From Posidonia oceanica (Eukaryota > Streptophyta > Magnoliopsida > Alismatales > Posidoniaceae), in assembly GCA_037176725.1 (NCBI GenBank), contig JAZBRS010000014.1:77234501-77298500 (forward strand): a stretch of 64,000 nucleotides of DNA, in the 5' to 3' direction. The notes under the pieces are model-generated. The model ran no database searches and was not told where the DNA came from. It saw nothing but the letters and a program-made list of their open reading frames with translations. Shown in pieces: positions 45,191-55,988 of the stretch (position 1 is its first letter; every line of letters begins with the position of its first letter). Both the position numbers and the translations under genes were made by a program.

Positions 45191-48100
45191 ATGGCCCAGT
45201 ACGTTAGTGAGCCTTCTTTTACTCCTGTCACGGAGGGTGTTTCCGTTCCGGCCCCTCCGGTTGCTCCTTCTGTCCCTCTTGTTCGCCCTCCGACGCCAGG
45301 GTTTCCTCCTCTGACGTCTCTAGGTTCTCAGTATGTCCCGGGACAGTGGCAAGCATCTCTTCCTCCGGATCCGGTCGCCGAGTCTATCTTGACGACCGTT
45401 ACCCGCGTTCCGGAGACACTACTGCCCCTTCCGTCCCAGGGATACGTCGCTTTCGACATCCCTTCCACCGCTGCTGCGACCTTTTCTGTAGAATCCTTCC
45501 CTCTCGGACAGTCTGTGTCCGTGCCCCTTGTTTCTCAACCCCCGCCGGCATTGCACTTCAGTGTCCCCGCTGGCGAGACGCCCGAGGCACAGTACCAGCA
45601 CCTGATGGAGCTTGCCCAGAGACTGCAGGGCATGGCTCTATTAGTTCGTCCTTCTCCTATTCCCGTCGTACCTGAGGTTCCTCTGAGGCCAGTTCCTGCA
45701 TTCCATGCATCGACCTCCACACCTCTGCCTCGACCATCGTCTCAACTGCTCACGGTTCCGACGATGGGGGCTCGTTTACCGCCTCCTGCTGCACAACACT
45801 TAGCACAGCATGCTCCACTTCCCTCTGGTGGTCAGTCTTTTGGACCGGCTGGAGCCCAGTACCTCACTGGCTCGCTGTCTGGCACTCCGCCTGTACAGCA
45901 ACTGGTGCTCCGTCATCCTACCCCTGTCACAGCACAGCATGGCATCTACTCTTCTCCTCTGCATCAGGTCCAGCATCCTGCATACACTCCTGCATACACA
46001 GTCCCCCAGCACGGATACGCCGGCCATCCCGTTGCTCCACCAGGTGACGCTATGGTAGATCCGGAGGAGCACTTAGGTGCGACCCATTCGGCGTATGTAC
46101 TCGCTACCCTTGCTGATCCCCCTCCTACAGCAGCAATCCCCGACCCCATCAATAACCGGATGGACGTCTTGAAGAAAGCACTACGACTAGTGCAGGGCAC
46201 TGAGCACCAGACCTACCAATTCCGAGACCTCTGCTGCTTTCCAGAGGCGGTACTCCCTCCGAAGTTCAAAATCCCGGACTTCGAAAAATATAATGGTAGG
46301 GGCTGCCCCGTAGCACACCTGAAGGCGTATTGCGGTGATCTCGCTCAGCTTCAGGCTGACGAGAGGTTGCTGATCTGCCTGTTCCAAAAGAGTTTGACCA
46401 GGCCAGCACTCAAGTGGTTCACATCGCTTGATATGTCAGCCATCAAGACTTGGAATGACCTCAGTCAGGCGTTCCTAGAACAATACTCCTTCAACCTCGA
46501 TCTGGTCCCAAAGAGGGCGGACTTGATCGCAATCAAGCAGAATTCTGGCGAGCCGTTCGGGGAGTACGTCGGCCGCTGGCGCACCCTTGCCTCTCAGGTT
46601 CGAGATAGACCCTCTGACGAGGAATCTATCGAGATCGTTATCAAAGGGGCGTAGCCGTCTCTCGGAGCTCTGCTTAGCATCCAACCAGTCACTACTTTTG
46701 CGGCACTCATCAGAGCTGGAGCGCGCGTGGAGAGTTCTTTGCGGAGTGGCAACTTCCCGGCTCTCTCTGCGTTCGCTAAGCAGGCAGTGATCAGCAGTAA
46801 TAGTGCCAACAGCAGCGCCCCCAACAACAACAACAGCAGCAGCAGCAACAACCGCCCAAAGAGGAAGGACTCGCCGAAAACCGCTGTTGCATTCGTCGAC
46901 TCCCCTGCTGTGCCTGTTCGCTTGCCATCCCGGCCTGCCCCAGCTCAGATGGTGTATGCTCCTGCACCTAGGAATCCACACACACCATAAATCACAACCA
47001 CCGCTAGACCGGTCTACCCTGCCACACCGGTTCAGCAAGGCTCATACCAGAGGCAAAGAAGGCCACTCACTGAGAAGCGGAGATTCGCCCCACTGGTGGA
47101 ACCGCTCACGGTCATCTTGCCAAAGGTTGCATCGCTCCTGAAATTCCCAGAGGTTCGTCCGCCGCCAAGTCCTCTGCCACATTGGTTTAGGCCGGACCTC
47201 TTCTGCAATTTCCATCGAAGCGCCAGGCATTCGATGGACAATTGCTTCTCCCTGCGGAACGCAATTCAGGATCTGATCGAATCGGGAACGATTGTGATCG
47301 ACACGCACGAGGCATCCACTCAAGCACACACACATGCATCTGCTCATTCAGCTGTTCCCCCTCATTCTGGCATCATCCGCCAACCCCTACCGGAGCACTC
47401 TTATCCAGCGGGGGCTGGAACCTCAGGCATTCACCCTGTCTTCCCTTCTGGGCCTGCTACCTCTGTGGTAAACCCTTCTGAACTCATCTCTGATGTTTCT
47501 GAGCCTTTCCCAGTCTGTCTCTATCTCGCGGCAGTTGCCGGCTCTGAGTCGGGAATTCACTTGATCCGACCGCGTGCCAGGCCGGAGTGCCCTCTCGCGC
47601 CTCCCGCTATGCTTCCTCAGGCTCAATCCCCTGTGCACCTCCTAGCTAGGGCCCAGCCTAGTTCCCCCATCCACCTCTTAGGGCGACCTCAGCTGCACCT
47701 TCTAGGCAGACCTCAACCTGCCCTAGCCTTCCCACCCCAACAACCATACCCTTTAGACAGACATCAGTATCCTGTAGGCCCCCCTGTAACCCCTCCTGTG
47801 CTCGTAGCACGTGCTCCAGTCGTCATTGATTTGACCCTGGACACCCATCGCGTCCCTTACAGCTACGCCACGGAGATGTGCGTAGAAGTAACGCGATCGG
47901 GGAGGGTTTACAGGCCCCCAACACCGGCAATTAGGGCAACTCACCCTAGACCTGTTATGCCCCCACCCTCTAGCCAACCCATAGTAGATCCAACTCCAGA
48001 TCAGCCTGTAACTAGCCAAATCCCTGCCCAGCCTATAGCGGCCCAGCTTCCTGCCACTACCCCCTTAGAGCTTGCCCAAGTAACTCCTCCTGTTGCCAAA

Positions 48101-50376
48101 AAGAACCAACCCAAGGCAGACTTGACCTCCCAGCTTAAGAAGGTCAAAGCTGACATTTCCATTTGGGACCTAATCCACACATCTGCCGAACACCGCGAGG
48201 CTTTTCTTCGCGTGTTCCAGGCTGCCCGCGTGTCCCGGTCCATTGAGCCTTCAGCCTTGGAGAGCATGGTTGGGTTGATTGCGGAGCCCCAGGTCATCTC
48301 TTTTACGAGTGATGAGTTGCCCCCGGCGGGGATTAATCACAACCAGCCCCTATTCATCACGGTGCAGTTCAAAAACTTTCGCATTCCCCTAACACTGGTT
48401 GATAATGGGTCAGGCCTTAACGTCTGCCCCTTGCGTACAGCAACCAAGCTCGGATTCAAAGCCGAGGACATCACGCCAGCCGTGAAGGGAATGACAACCT
48501 TTGACAACACTCACCATGATGCTCTAGGGGTCTTGATTATTCCTCTCGCTATTGGCCCGGTTGTCTTCGACGTAGAATTCTATGTTGTCGACTTGCAGCC
48601 GAACTTCAATCTTCTGCTTGGGCGCCCTTGGCTCCACAAGCATTAGGTCCTTCCTTCGACCCTCCATCGAATGATAAAGTACCGTCGCGGCGACGATGTC
48701 ATTGTCGTCATGGCGGAGAACTTTGAGAAGGAGCGGATCGAGGCAGTCTCCCCCGTGTCTTCACAAGCTATTCCGTTTGATCCCGAGACTTCTGAAGCTC
48801 TTTATCGCGTTAATCGGTGCGAGCCGGTTAACTTCATTCCTGATCTTGAACGCGTCAACTCCTTGACCGTTCACAGCAACCCCTTTCGAATGGTCGAGAA
48901 TGTATGTCACAGGTGGGGTTACATAAAAGGTATGCCGCTCGGGCGTCACGGCCAGGGGATCGCAGAGCCGATCGTAGCAGCGGAACGAAGGAAATCTGAA
49001 GGCCTCGGTTACAAACCAAAGCTCAGCGAAGATCACTGCTTCCAGCTCAAGGACCATGAACCAGCCATTCCCAGAGACCTCACTAACTTTACCAGTGCAC
49101 GAATCCTGGGGTCGACCGACGATCAAGACACGGCACCGACAGAGGATTGGGTGTGTGTTGAGGGCTACTACTCGGATGAGGAGCAGTCTGGCACAACAGA
49201 GGCAGTCCCAACCGGCACAGCAGAGACAGTGGTCAGAGCAGAGGCCCCACAGTCAATTTATTCAGCTCTCCCTCTGGCAGATACAGCAGGCAGCTCAGCA
49301 GGCCCTATGGCAGAACTAGCAAGTTCCCACTCTTTTGCAGCCACATCTGCATCTCAAGAATAGGCAGCAGCAGTGCAGGAGTCAGAGACACTCCTTCTGG
49401 TAGAACCAAGCATGCTACCAGCGGTCACAGTTACATCAGTGCCACTGTCCCTCTCTCTGGAGGGGCAGTTAATCAACTCAGTCAACAGCACGGCTCAGCC
49501 CGCTTCAGCAGCCACATCTCCAGGAATGCAGCCGGCGCAGTGCGCTTTGCATCCTCCTGACAACCAGCAGCAGCTCTCATGGCAAGACCCCATGGCGTCA
49601 GAGGCTGCACTCTCTCAGTTTCGGCCCGATACAAAAGGCCAACTGAGCACTACACTCTCCGGGCCCTTGAGCCCTCAGAAGAGCGTCTCTGCTTACTCTT
49701 CACCCGCAACAGTGACCCTGGCAGCTTATCCATCTGTGGCACCGCTGACCTGTCTATCTGGGCCTTCTACATCGGAGTTGCCGCCATCGGACGTGCCCAT
49801 GAACCAGATCATGCAGATTCCAAAGGCAGCAATCCGTCTTGCAGCCGGGCCAGTGCCGCAGGCCCCTGGCGCCTACTACGTCGACTCCCCCTCAGACGAG
49901 GAAGAAGGAGTGGCGATAGAAGCTCAGGTCGATTCTTGGATGTCCGACTTAGAACTACTTTATCAAGAACAACTCAAGTCGATAGCAGAAGACCTAACAG
50001 AGCATCAAGCTGCAGAAAGGAAAGGGAAAGCCATGGTTGCGGACCCCCCTCTGCAAGAAGACCATGCCTCTATCATGGTCCTGGAAGAAGACTCAGCAGC
50101 GCCGGACTCCCCTAGACAAGATGAGCTCATCACTCTCCGACGAGAAGGCGGGTCTAGGTGGTTTGTGCAACACATGCCTCACTGGGGCAGCACAGCGAGT
50201 GGCAATGTCCAGATCAGCCGCCGGTCCGACATAACCTCCCTAAGCACACTAGAAGACTCAGAGGAGGAAGCGCTAGTAGTCCAAGCAGCAGCAGTAACAG
50301 AGCAGAAGGCCGAATCAGTAACAGAGTTGTTAGCAACCTCAGCAGTAGGGCCGCCAGCGGTATCAACAGCAGAATC
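45191..50376 (+). pseudogene. gag-pro: C element gag-pro, four stops, pol deleted
   Basis: One frame homologous to the A gag-pro. Stops: 46652-46654 (TAG for CAG), 46988-46990 (TAA), 48644-48646 (TAG for CAG), 49361-49363 (TAG for CAG). Retains the gag core, C-x2-H-x4-H-x4-C knuckle (CNFH...GH...C), protease LVDNGSGLNV near 48390-48420 and the G-patch-like motif. Near 50376 the linker joins integrase sequence in another frame, removing RT, both RNases H and the integrase zinc finger (about 2.7 kb compared with A). Confidence 0.9.
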
Positions 50377-51279
50377 ATCAAGGCCCCCCCGCAACAGCTG
50401 CATAACATGTCTTCGCCATGGCCTTTCTCCACCTGGGGGATCGATGTCATCGGTGCCATCCACCCAGTTGCTTCAAATGGTCATCGTTACATTCTGGTAG
50501 CGATCGATTACTTTACCAAGTGGGTCGAAGAAGTTTCTTATAAGACAGTCACCGCTGTGGCAACAGAAAAGTTTATCAAGAACAATATCGTTGCCCGATA
50601 TGGGGTCCCGCACTCTATCATTTCAGATAATGGCACAAACTTCATTGCCAAAAGGATCGAGGAATACCTGCAAAGTCTCAAGATTAAGCATCATCGATCC
50701 TCGCCCTACCGGCCACAGATGAATGGAGCAGTGGAGTCTGCAAACAAGAACATTGTCAAAATCCTGAAGAAAATGGCAGAAGCCCACAAGGATTGGCATG
50801 ACAAGCTCCCGTACGTGCTCTGGGCGTACAGGACATCAATTCGGACCTCTACAGGAGTCACCCCGTACTCTCTGGTGTACGGCATGGAAGCGGTGTTACC
50901 TGTTGAAGTAGAGATCCCCTCTCTGCGGATCCTACGAGAAGCTGAGTTGGAAGAGGCAGAATGGGTCGAAGACCGCTGCGTCCAACTAAATTTGATTGAT
51001 GAGCGCAGGCTGCAAGCCATACACAACGCTCACTGCTACCAGAAGCGGATGGCCAAAGCATTCTTGAAGAAGGTCCAGCCCAGAAACTTCCAGCTAGGGG
51101 ACCTTGTCTTGCGCGCCATCCATTTGCCTGATGGTCGAGGGAAATTCCGACCCAATTGGCGTGGCCCCTTTGTGGTCAAGCAGATCTTCTCGGGAGGCAC
51201 AATAACTCTTGAGGATATGGACCAGGTCGAGCAGTCTGAGCCCGTCAACCTTTGCTATCTCAAGAAGTACTATCAGTAG
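50377..51279 (+). pseudogene. INT: C element integrase core and C-terminus
   Basis: Open from the deletion junction to the normal end after KKYYQ. Contains WGIDVIG, ISDNGTNF, MNGAVE and the GPF module. The H-H-C-C zinc finger and everything before it in pol are gone, and the frame is out of phase with gag-pro, so it is a remnant despite being open. Confidence 0.88.
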
Positions 51280-52700
51280 CCGAAGGCGGCCCCGTTGCAG
51301 ATGCCCTTCTCCCACCTACACACTTGCATTCTCGTCCTACCTACATCGTCTATCTATCCTACTCTTGCATTCTCTCTTCTCCAAATCATCATCGTCATCC
51401 TCTCAAATCATCGCATCTTCGGCCCGATGATGAAAACCGGAAGTGCTTGCCTGCTTTGGAAAGAGTCCGCCCTACCTCACCCGGCACTACTTAGACGCCT
51501 TAGCTAGTGAGGGAGCCACCACCAATCAGGACAGGCAAACTACCTAAACTCGTAAGGACATACACCTCTGAGGGAGAAAAAATGTTAAGATGTGAGTCTG
51601 GAAAAAGTGAGAGTATACATCTAGGCTTGGGCACGTTCAAGAAACAAAAGACGAAGACAGAAGCCGGCCCTAGAGATAGGGGTGTGCAGTCTAACCCTGC
51701 TCCTTCTACCCATCACACAGCAGACCCAAAGCCCAGATCTATCACGACTCAAGCACCCTTCTTTTGCCACCAAAATGGGGATAGCAAAAGCCTGAAAAAA
51801 AAAAGAAAAAAAAAGAAATCAAACAAGCAGGAAAAGAGATAGAACAAAAACCAAAAAAGGGGGGAAAAGCAAAAGCAAAAAAAAAAAAAGAGAAAAGAGA
51901 AAAAAAAAGGCAAGTTTCAGCCCGAAAATACAGGCACCATCATCCCCCGCACCTCACTAGAGACCCAAAGGTGTTAAGTTTTAAAAAGGGTATCCCCCAC
52001 TTCCCTTTAAGAGCAAACACTTACCCTCTCCCAGCTAGGGGGAGAGAAAGACTGCATACCTATGAGGGAGAAATCAAAAAAAGAGAGCTGAAAGAATAGG
52101 TGTAGGTCTTGAGAGTTCGGCAAGTAGCCTGTCCTCACCACACCACCACCTGTATAATGCCAACACCTGTTCCGGAGCGCCACCAGCAAGCCAAGAGTCT
52201 AGGTAGGGCCCAGTGAGTCAGGGACCACTCCCTTCCTTTGCAGCAGGCACCAAAGCACTCCGTATGCTGAGGGCATCCAAGCATACTCATCCATCAAAGC
52301 ATACTAACCACTTCATAAGCATATTAATCACTGCATCATGCATACATGCATCCTCTTCTATCATTCCTCTTCTATCAATCATTCCGCTCTGCAACTCGCT
52401 TCGACCCTGAGACAGTACTTCTCCCCAGCAGAGCGCATTGACGCTGCTCAAGCTGCGCTGGTTCAGATCTCCTGCTGGCCCTCGCCCCCGTATCCGCAAG
52501 ACTACTGCAGATCCACTTTGCTTATCTGTGCTTAACTGCTATGTTCTGTTATTGACTGCTATGATGCATATGGAACTACTTTATCAGCCTCAGATTCTGC
52601 TTTCTATCAAAGATTATATGCCTGCGAGATTTGACGGTTTATTGATAGCAGGTACCTTCAAGCTCTGCAGCTCTTAGCCTGTACCTCTGCGATCTGTGCA
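51280..52700 (+). other. C element region between integrase and PMD ORF
   Basis: Same layout as in A and E1: CATCATCGTC-type sequence near 51385-51410, conserved block 51420-51780, purine tract 51795-51910, conserved block 51920-52290, then acceptor-like TTGATAGCAG and CTCTGCAG before the ATG. The segment just before the purine tract, with CCAAAATGGGGATAGC, is nearly identical in all three copies. No gene. Confidence 0.55.
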
Positions 52701-53903
52701 ATGGGCTTCCCTACTCTATTAACTCCAGCACACTGCTCGGAAACCCTGCGAGAATGGATCGGCAGGCTCACTCAAGAAGACTGTGAGAAGCTGCGCCTCT
52801 GGGGGATCCCAACTAAACTGCTGAAGGCTGCTGATGTGGAAGTCAACCGTCACCTTCTGTGTGCTGCCGCAAGATTCTGGAAACCGGCGCACCACGTCTT
52901 TCGCTTTGGCAAAACTGAGCTGACACCTACACTAGAAGAGGTGCGTCGGATCTGCGGCTTTTCCAAGATCATGGGGCTACCTGTTTTCATGAGGCGAGAT
53001 GGATTTCTCAAGGTCCTAAGCCAGCTAACTGGGCTCCCTACTCGAACCTGCCAACAAAGACTAATCTGCACCAGTGGGCCTGAACCTATGCTTCACCTTG
53101 CGCACTTCGGTGATATCGTGAACAAGCACGCAGAACTCGGGGACGAGCTGTGGCTCCGAGGGTTTGTCATCCGCTTCCTGGGCGAGCTGATCTTTACTCA
53201 TGGCCGACTGACAGTGGCCATCGAGGTTGCAGAGATTGCACTAACTGTGGTAACCCAGCACATAAACCTGGCACTAGTTGTTTTGGCAGAGACTTATCGC
53301 GGGCTGGACCACATCTCACATCGCTGCCGCCACTTCCACGGTTGCGGAGCACTCATACAAGTCTGGCTAACGGCGCACTTAGAAGTGGACCTTCTGCGCC
53401 CCCAGGTGCATGCCTTCGAAGCTTACTGCAGCAGCGCCCGTGCCAAGATAGACAAGAGCGTCAAAGAAGAATACGAGAAGCTATCAGCACTGACTGACGA
53501 CGCTATAACCTGGCGTATTGTCCCCTCTATAGCCGAGCCATTTACTGTCTTCTTCAGCACGCACGACGCGCGACTGATTATTCTTCCGGGCTTCACAGCG
53601 GGCGTAGAGTACCACCCCATCAGGGTTATGCACCAGTTCGGCTTCCAGCAGGGCACCTTCATCGACAGTACAGCGCCTGAGCTCCTTCAAATGTACCCTC
53701 TCAGCACAACTGCCCCAACCGAGAAGCTCGCTAGTCTGATGCAGCATGGGATCCAATCGACAGACATTGCAGCTGTGAGAGGTGCGGGATGCACCCTAGA
53801 ATATGAAGCTGAAGTCCGAGAGCTCTGGCCTATCACTGAGGTCCCGCCAGGCGGCCCCCTATTCCCCGACTCCAGGCAGTCGAAGAAGGCCCGAACTGAC
53901 TAG
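52701..53903 (+). CDS. Extra ORF of C element: PMD-like protein, intact
   Basis: A 400-residue frame of the same length and start as 7127-8329, with substitutions throughout but no gap. PMD signatures: HHVFRFGKTELTPTLEEV and CGF (residues 64-87), RGFVIRFLGELIF (153-166), GCGALIQVW (214-222), HPIRVMHQFGFQQ (305-317), basic C-terminus RQSKKAR. It is a nuclear-type domain known from plant silencing factors and mobile elements; the biochemical role is unknown. It stays open although gag-pro beside it has four stops and RT is deleted. The ATG is chosen because it is shared by all three copies. Confidence 0.85.
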   Translation: MGFPTLLTPAHCSETLREWIGRLTQEDCEKLRLWGIPTKLLKAADVEVNRHLLCAAARFWKPAHHVFRFGKTELTPTLEEVRRICGFSKIMGLPVFMRRDGFLKVLSQLTGLPTRTCQQRLICTSGPEPMLHLAHFGDIVNKHAELGDELWLRGFVIRFLGELIFTHGRLTVAIEVAEIALTVVTQHINLALVVLAETYRGLDHISHRCRHFHGCGALIQVWLTAHLEVDLLRPQVHAFEAYCSSARAKIDKSVKEEYEKLSALTDDAITWRIVPSIAEPFTVFFSTHDARLIILPGFTAGVEYHPIRVMHQFGFQQGTFIDSTAPELLQMYPLSTTAPTEKLASLMQHGIQSTDIAAVRGAGCTLEYEAEVRELWPITEVPPGGPLFPDSRQSKKARTD

Positions 53904-54529
53904 GCCCATTGCAACCGTCATCTGGTCTTCTTTCAAGTCATGCTGTACATCTTTTGGCCTGCCACAGGCATTGTACTCATCAAGCTTTATCAATGAAAAA
54001 CTGTTTCTGCTATCTGCTTGCACTTCAAGACTGTTCAATGCATTGCATATTCATTATCATCATCATCTCGGGCCCTCTGGCCAGACTTGCAGCCATCACA
54101 ACACAGCAAAGTCCCTAGCACCCAATCCGGAGTGCAGAACACCTGCGGACCCGCGTCGTCAAGCTACGCCACTCGGCGTCCCTCAGCTGATCATCCCCAG
54201 CTGAGTCCTCGGCGGGCTGGCACCCCAAACTACTTGGCGAAAGGTCTGTCAACCTGTCATCCTCCTCAGCTGATCATCCCCAGCTGAGTCCCCAGTGGGC
54301 TGGCACCCCAAAACTGCTCGGCGATAGGTCCGTCAACCTGTCATCACCTTCGGGCTGGTACCCCAAACTACTCGTCTGACAAGCACGACAATCTTGTCTT
54401 CACCCTCTGCTTTCGATGCCAAGGACGCGCTGGCCAACCCCTAGTGTCATCCCGACACCAGGGGCATCTTTTGATCGCCCCTTGGTATCATTCTCCCCCT
54501 CTTTCCCCTATGATATTCCTGGCGTCATA
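53904..54529 (+). other. C element proximal 3' UTR
   Basis: Begins after the PMD stop. Contains CTCAGCTG/CAGCTGAG hairpins at about 54174-54197 and 54268-54291, GGGCTGG units at about 54214-54370, and the CCCCTAGTGTC/GACACCAGGGG hairpin (one mismatch) at 54438-54464. No gene. Confidence 0.7.
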
Positions 54530-55384
54530 AGATGATTCATCTCATCATTATCTCACCCCCCTCTTTAGCATAGATCTCATCATGATCTCATCCCCCTCTT
54601 TATCAATCAATCTCATCATTATCTCACCCCCCTCTTTAGCATAGATCTCATCATGATCTCATCCCCCTCTTTATCAATCAATCTCATCATTATCTCACCC
54701 CCCTCTTTATCAATCAATCTCATCATTATCTCACCCCCCTCTTTAGCATAGATCTCATCATTATCTCACCCCCTCTTTAGCAATAGATCTCATCATGATC
54801 TCATCCCCCTCTTTATCAATCAATCTCATCATTATCTCACCCCCTCTTTAGCAATAGATCTCATCATGATCTCATCCCCCTCTTTATCATTCAATCTCAT
54901 CATTATCTCACCCCCTCTTTAGCAATAGATCCCATCATGATCTCATCCCCCTCTTTATCAATCAATCTCATCATTATCTCACCCCCCTTTTTATCAATCA
55001 ATCTCATCATTATCTCACCCCCCTCTTTATCAATCAATCTCATCATGATCTCATCCCCCTCTTTATCAATCAATCTCATCATTATCTTACCCCCCTCTTT
55101 AGCATAGATCTCATCATGATCTCATCCTCCTCTTTATCAATCAATCTCATCATTATCTCACCCCCTCTTTAGCAATAGATCTCATCATGATCTCATCCCC
55201 CTCTTTATCAATCAATCTCATCATTATCTCACCCCCTCTTTAGCACTAGATCTCATCATTATCTCACCCCCACTCTAGCAATCAATCTCATAATTACCTC
55301 ATCCCCTCTTATCAATCAATCAAGCAATCAATCTCATCATGATCTCATCCCCTCTTATCAAGCAATCAATCAATCAACAATCAC
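54530..55384 (+). repeat. Tandem array of about 36-bp units (C element)
   Basis: Alternating units of ATCTCATCATGATCTCATCC and ATCTCATCATTATCTCACCC type, each followed by CCCTCTTTA and AGCATAG or TCAATCA. Homologue of 4757-5598 in opposite orientation, but in a two-unit alternating form. More than twenty units. Confidence 0.9.
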
Positions 55385-55988
55385 AGCACTCTAAGGCTGA
55401 TAACCTAAACTATCATCTGGGCCGATCCATGGTCTGCCCATAGTTGTGTTATACAGCTGACATCCAGTAACTGTCCCTTGCAATTGCGGTTTCCAGTTGA
55501 TAGGTCTGTAAACTATCATCCAGTTGATAGGTCTGTAAACTATCCGCCAGTTGATAGGACTGTAAACTATCGCTAGGCTGATATCCTAAACTATCACCAG
55601 CAATTGCATTATACGGCTGATATCCAGTAACTATCCCTCATCATTGCGCGTTCCAGTTGATAGGCCTGTAAACTATCCACCAGTTGATAGGACTGTAAAC
55701 TATCGTTCCAGTTGATAGGACTGTAAACTATCGCTAGGTTGATATCCTAAACTATCACGCGCAATCATGTTATACGGCTGACACCTAGTAACTGTCCCTC
55801 GCAAATGCCATTTCCAGTTGATAGGTCTGTAAACTATCCGCCAGTTGATAGGTCTGTAAACTATCCGCCAGTTGATAGGTCTGTAAACTATCGCTCCAGT
55901 TGATAGGACTGTAAACTATCTGGCATTTGCGTTATACGGCTGATACCCAGTAACTATCACTCATGGTTTGTGGCTTCCAGTTGATAGG
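55385..55988 (+). repeat. Structured repeat domain (C element), cut by LTR D
   Basis: Very close to 36624-37240. Enclosing stems include GCAATTGC pairs, CATCATTGCGCG with CGCGCAATCATG (one mismatch; better than in the B-C copy), and CGCAAATGCCA with TGGCATTTGCG. It stops in the middle of a unit, after GTTGATAGG, where LTR D begins; the fourth set, outer stem and polypurine tract are missing. Confidence 0.88.
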
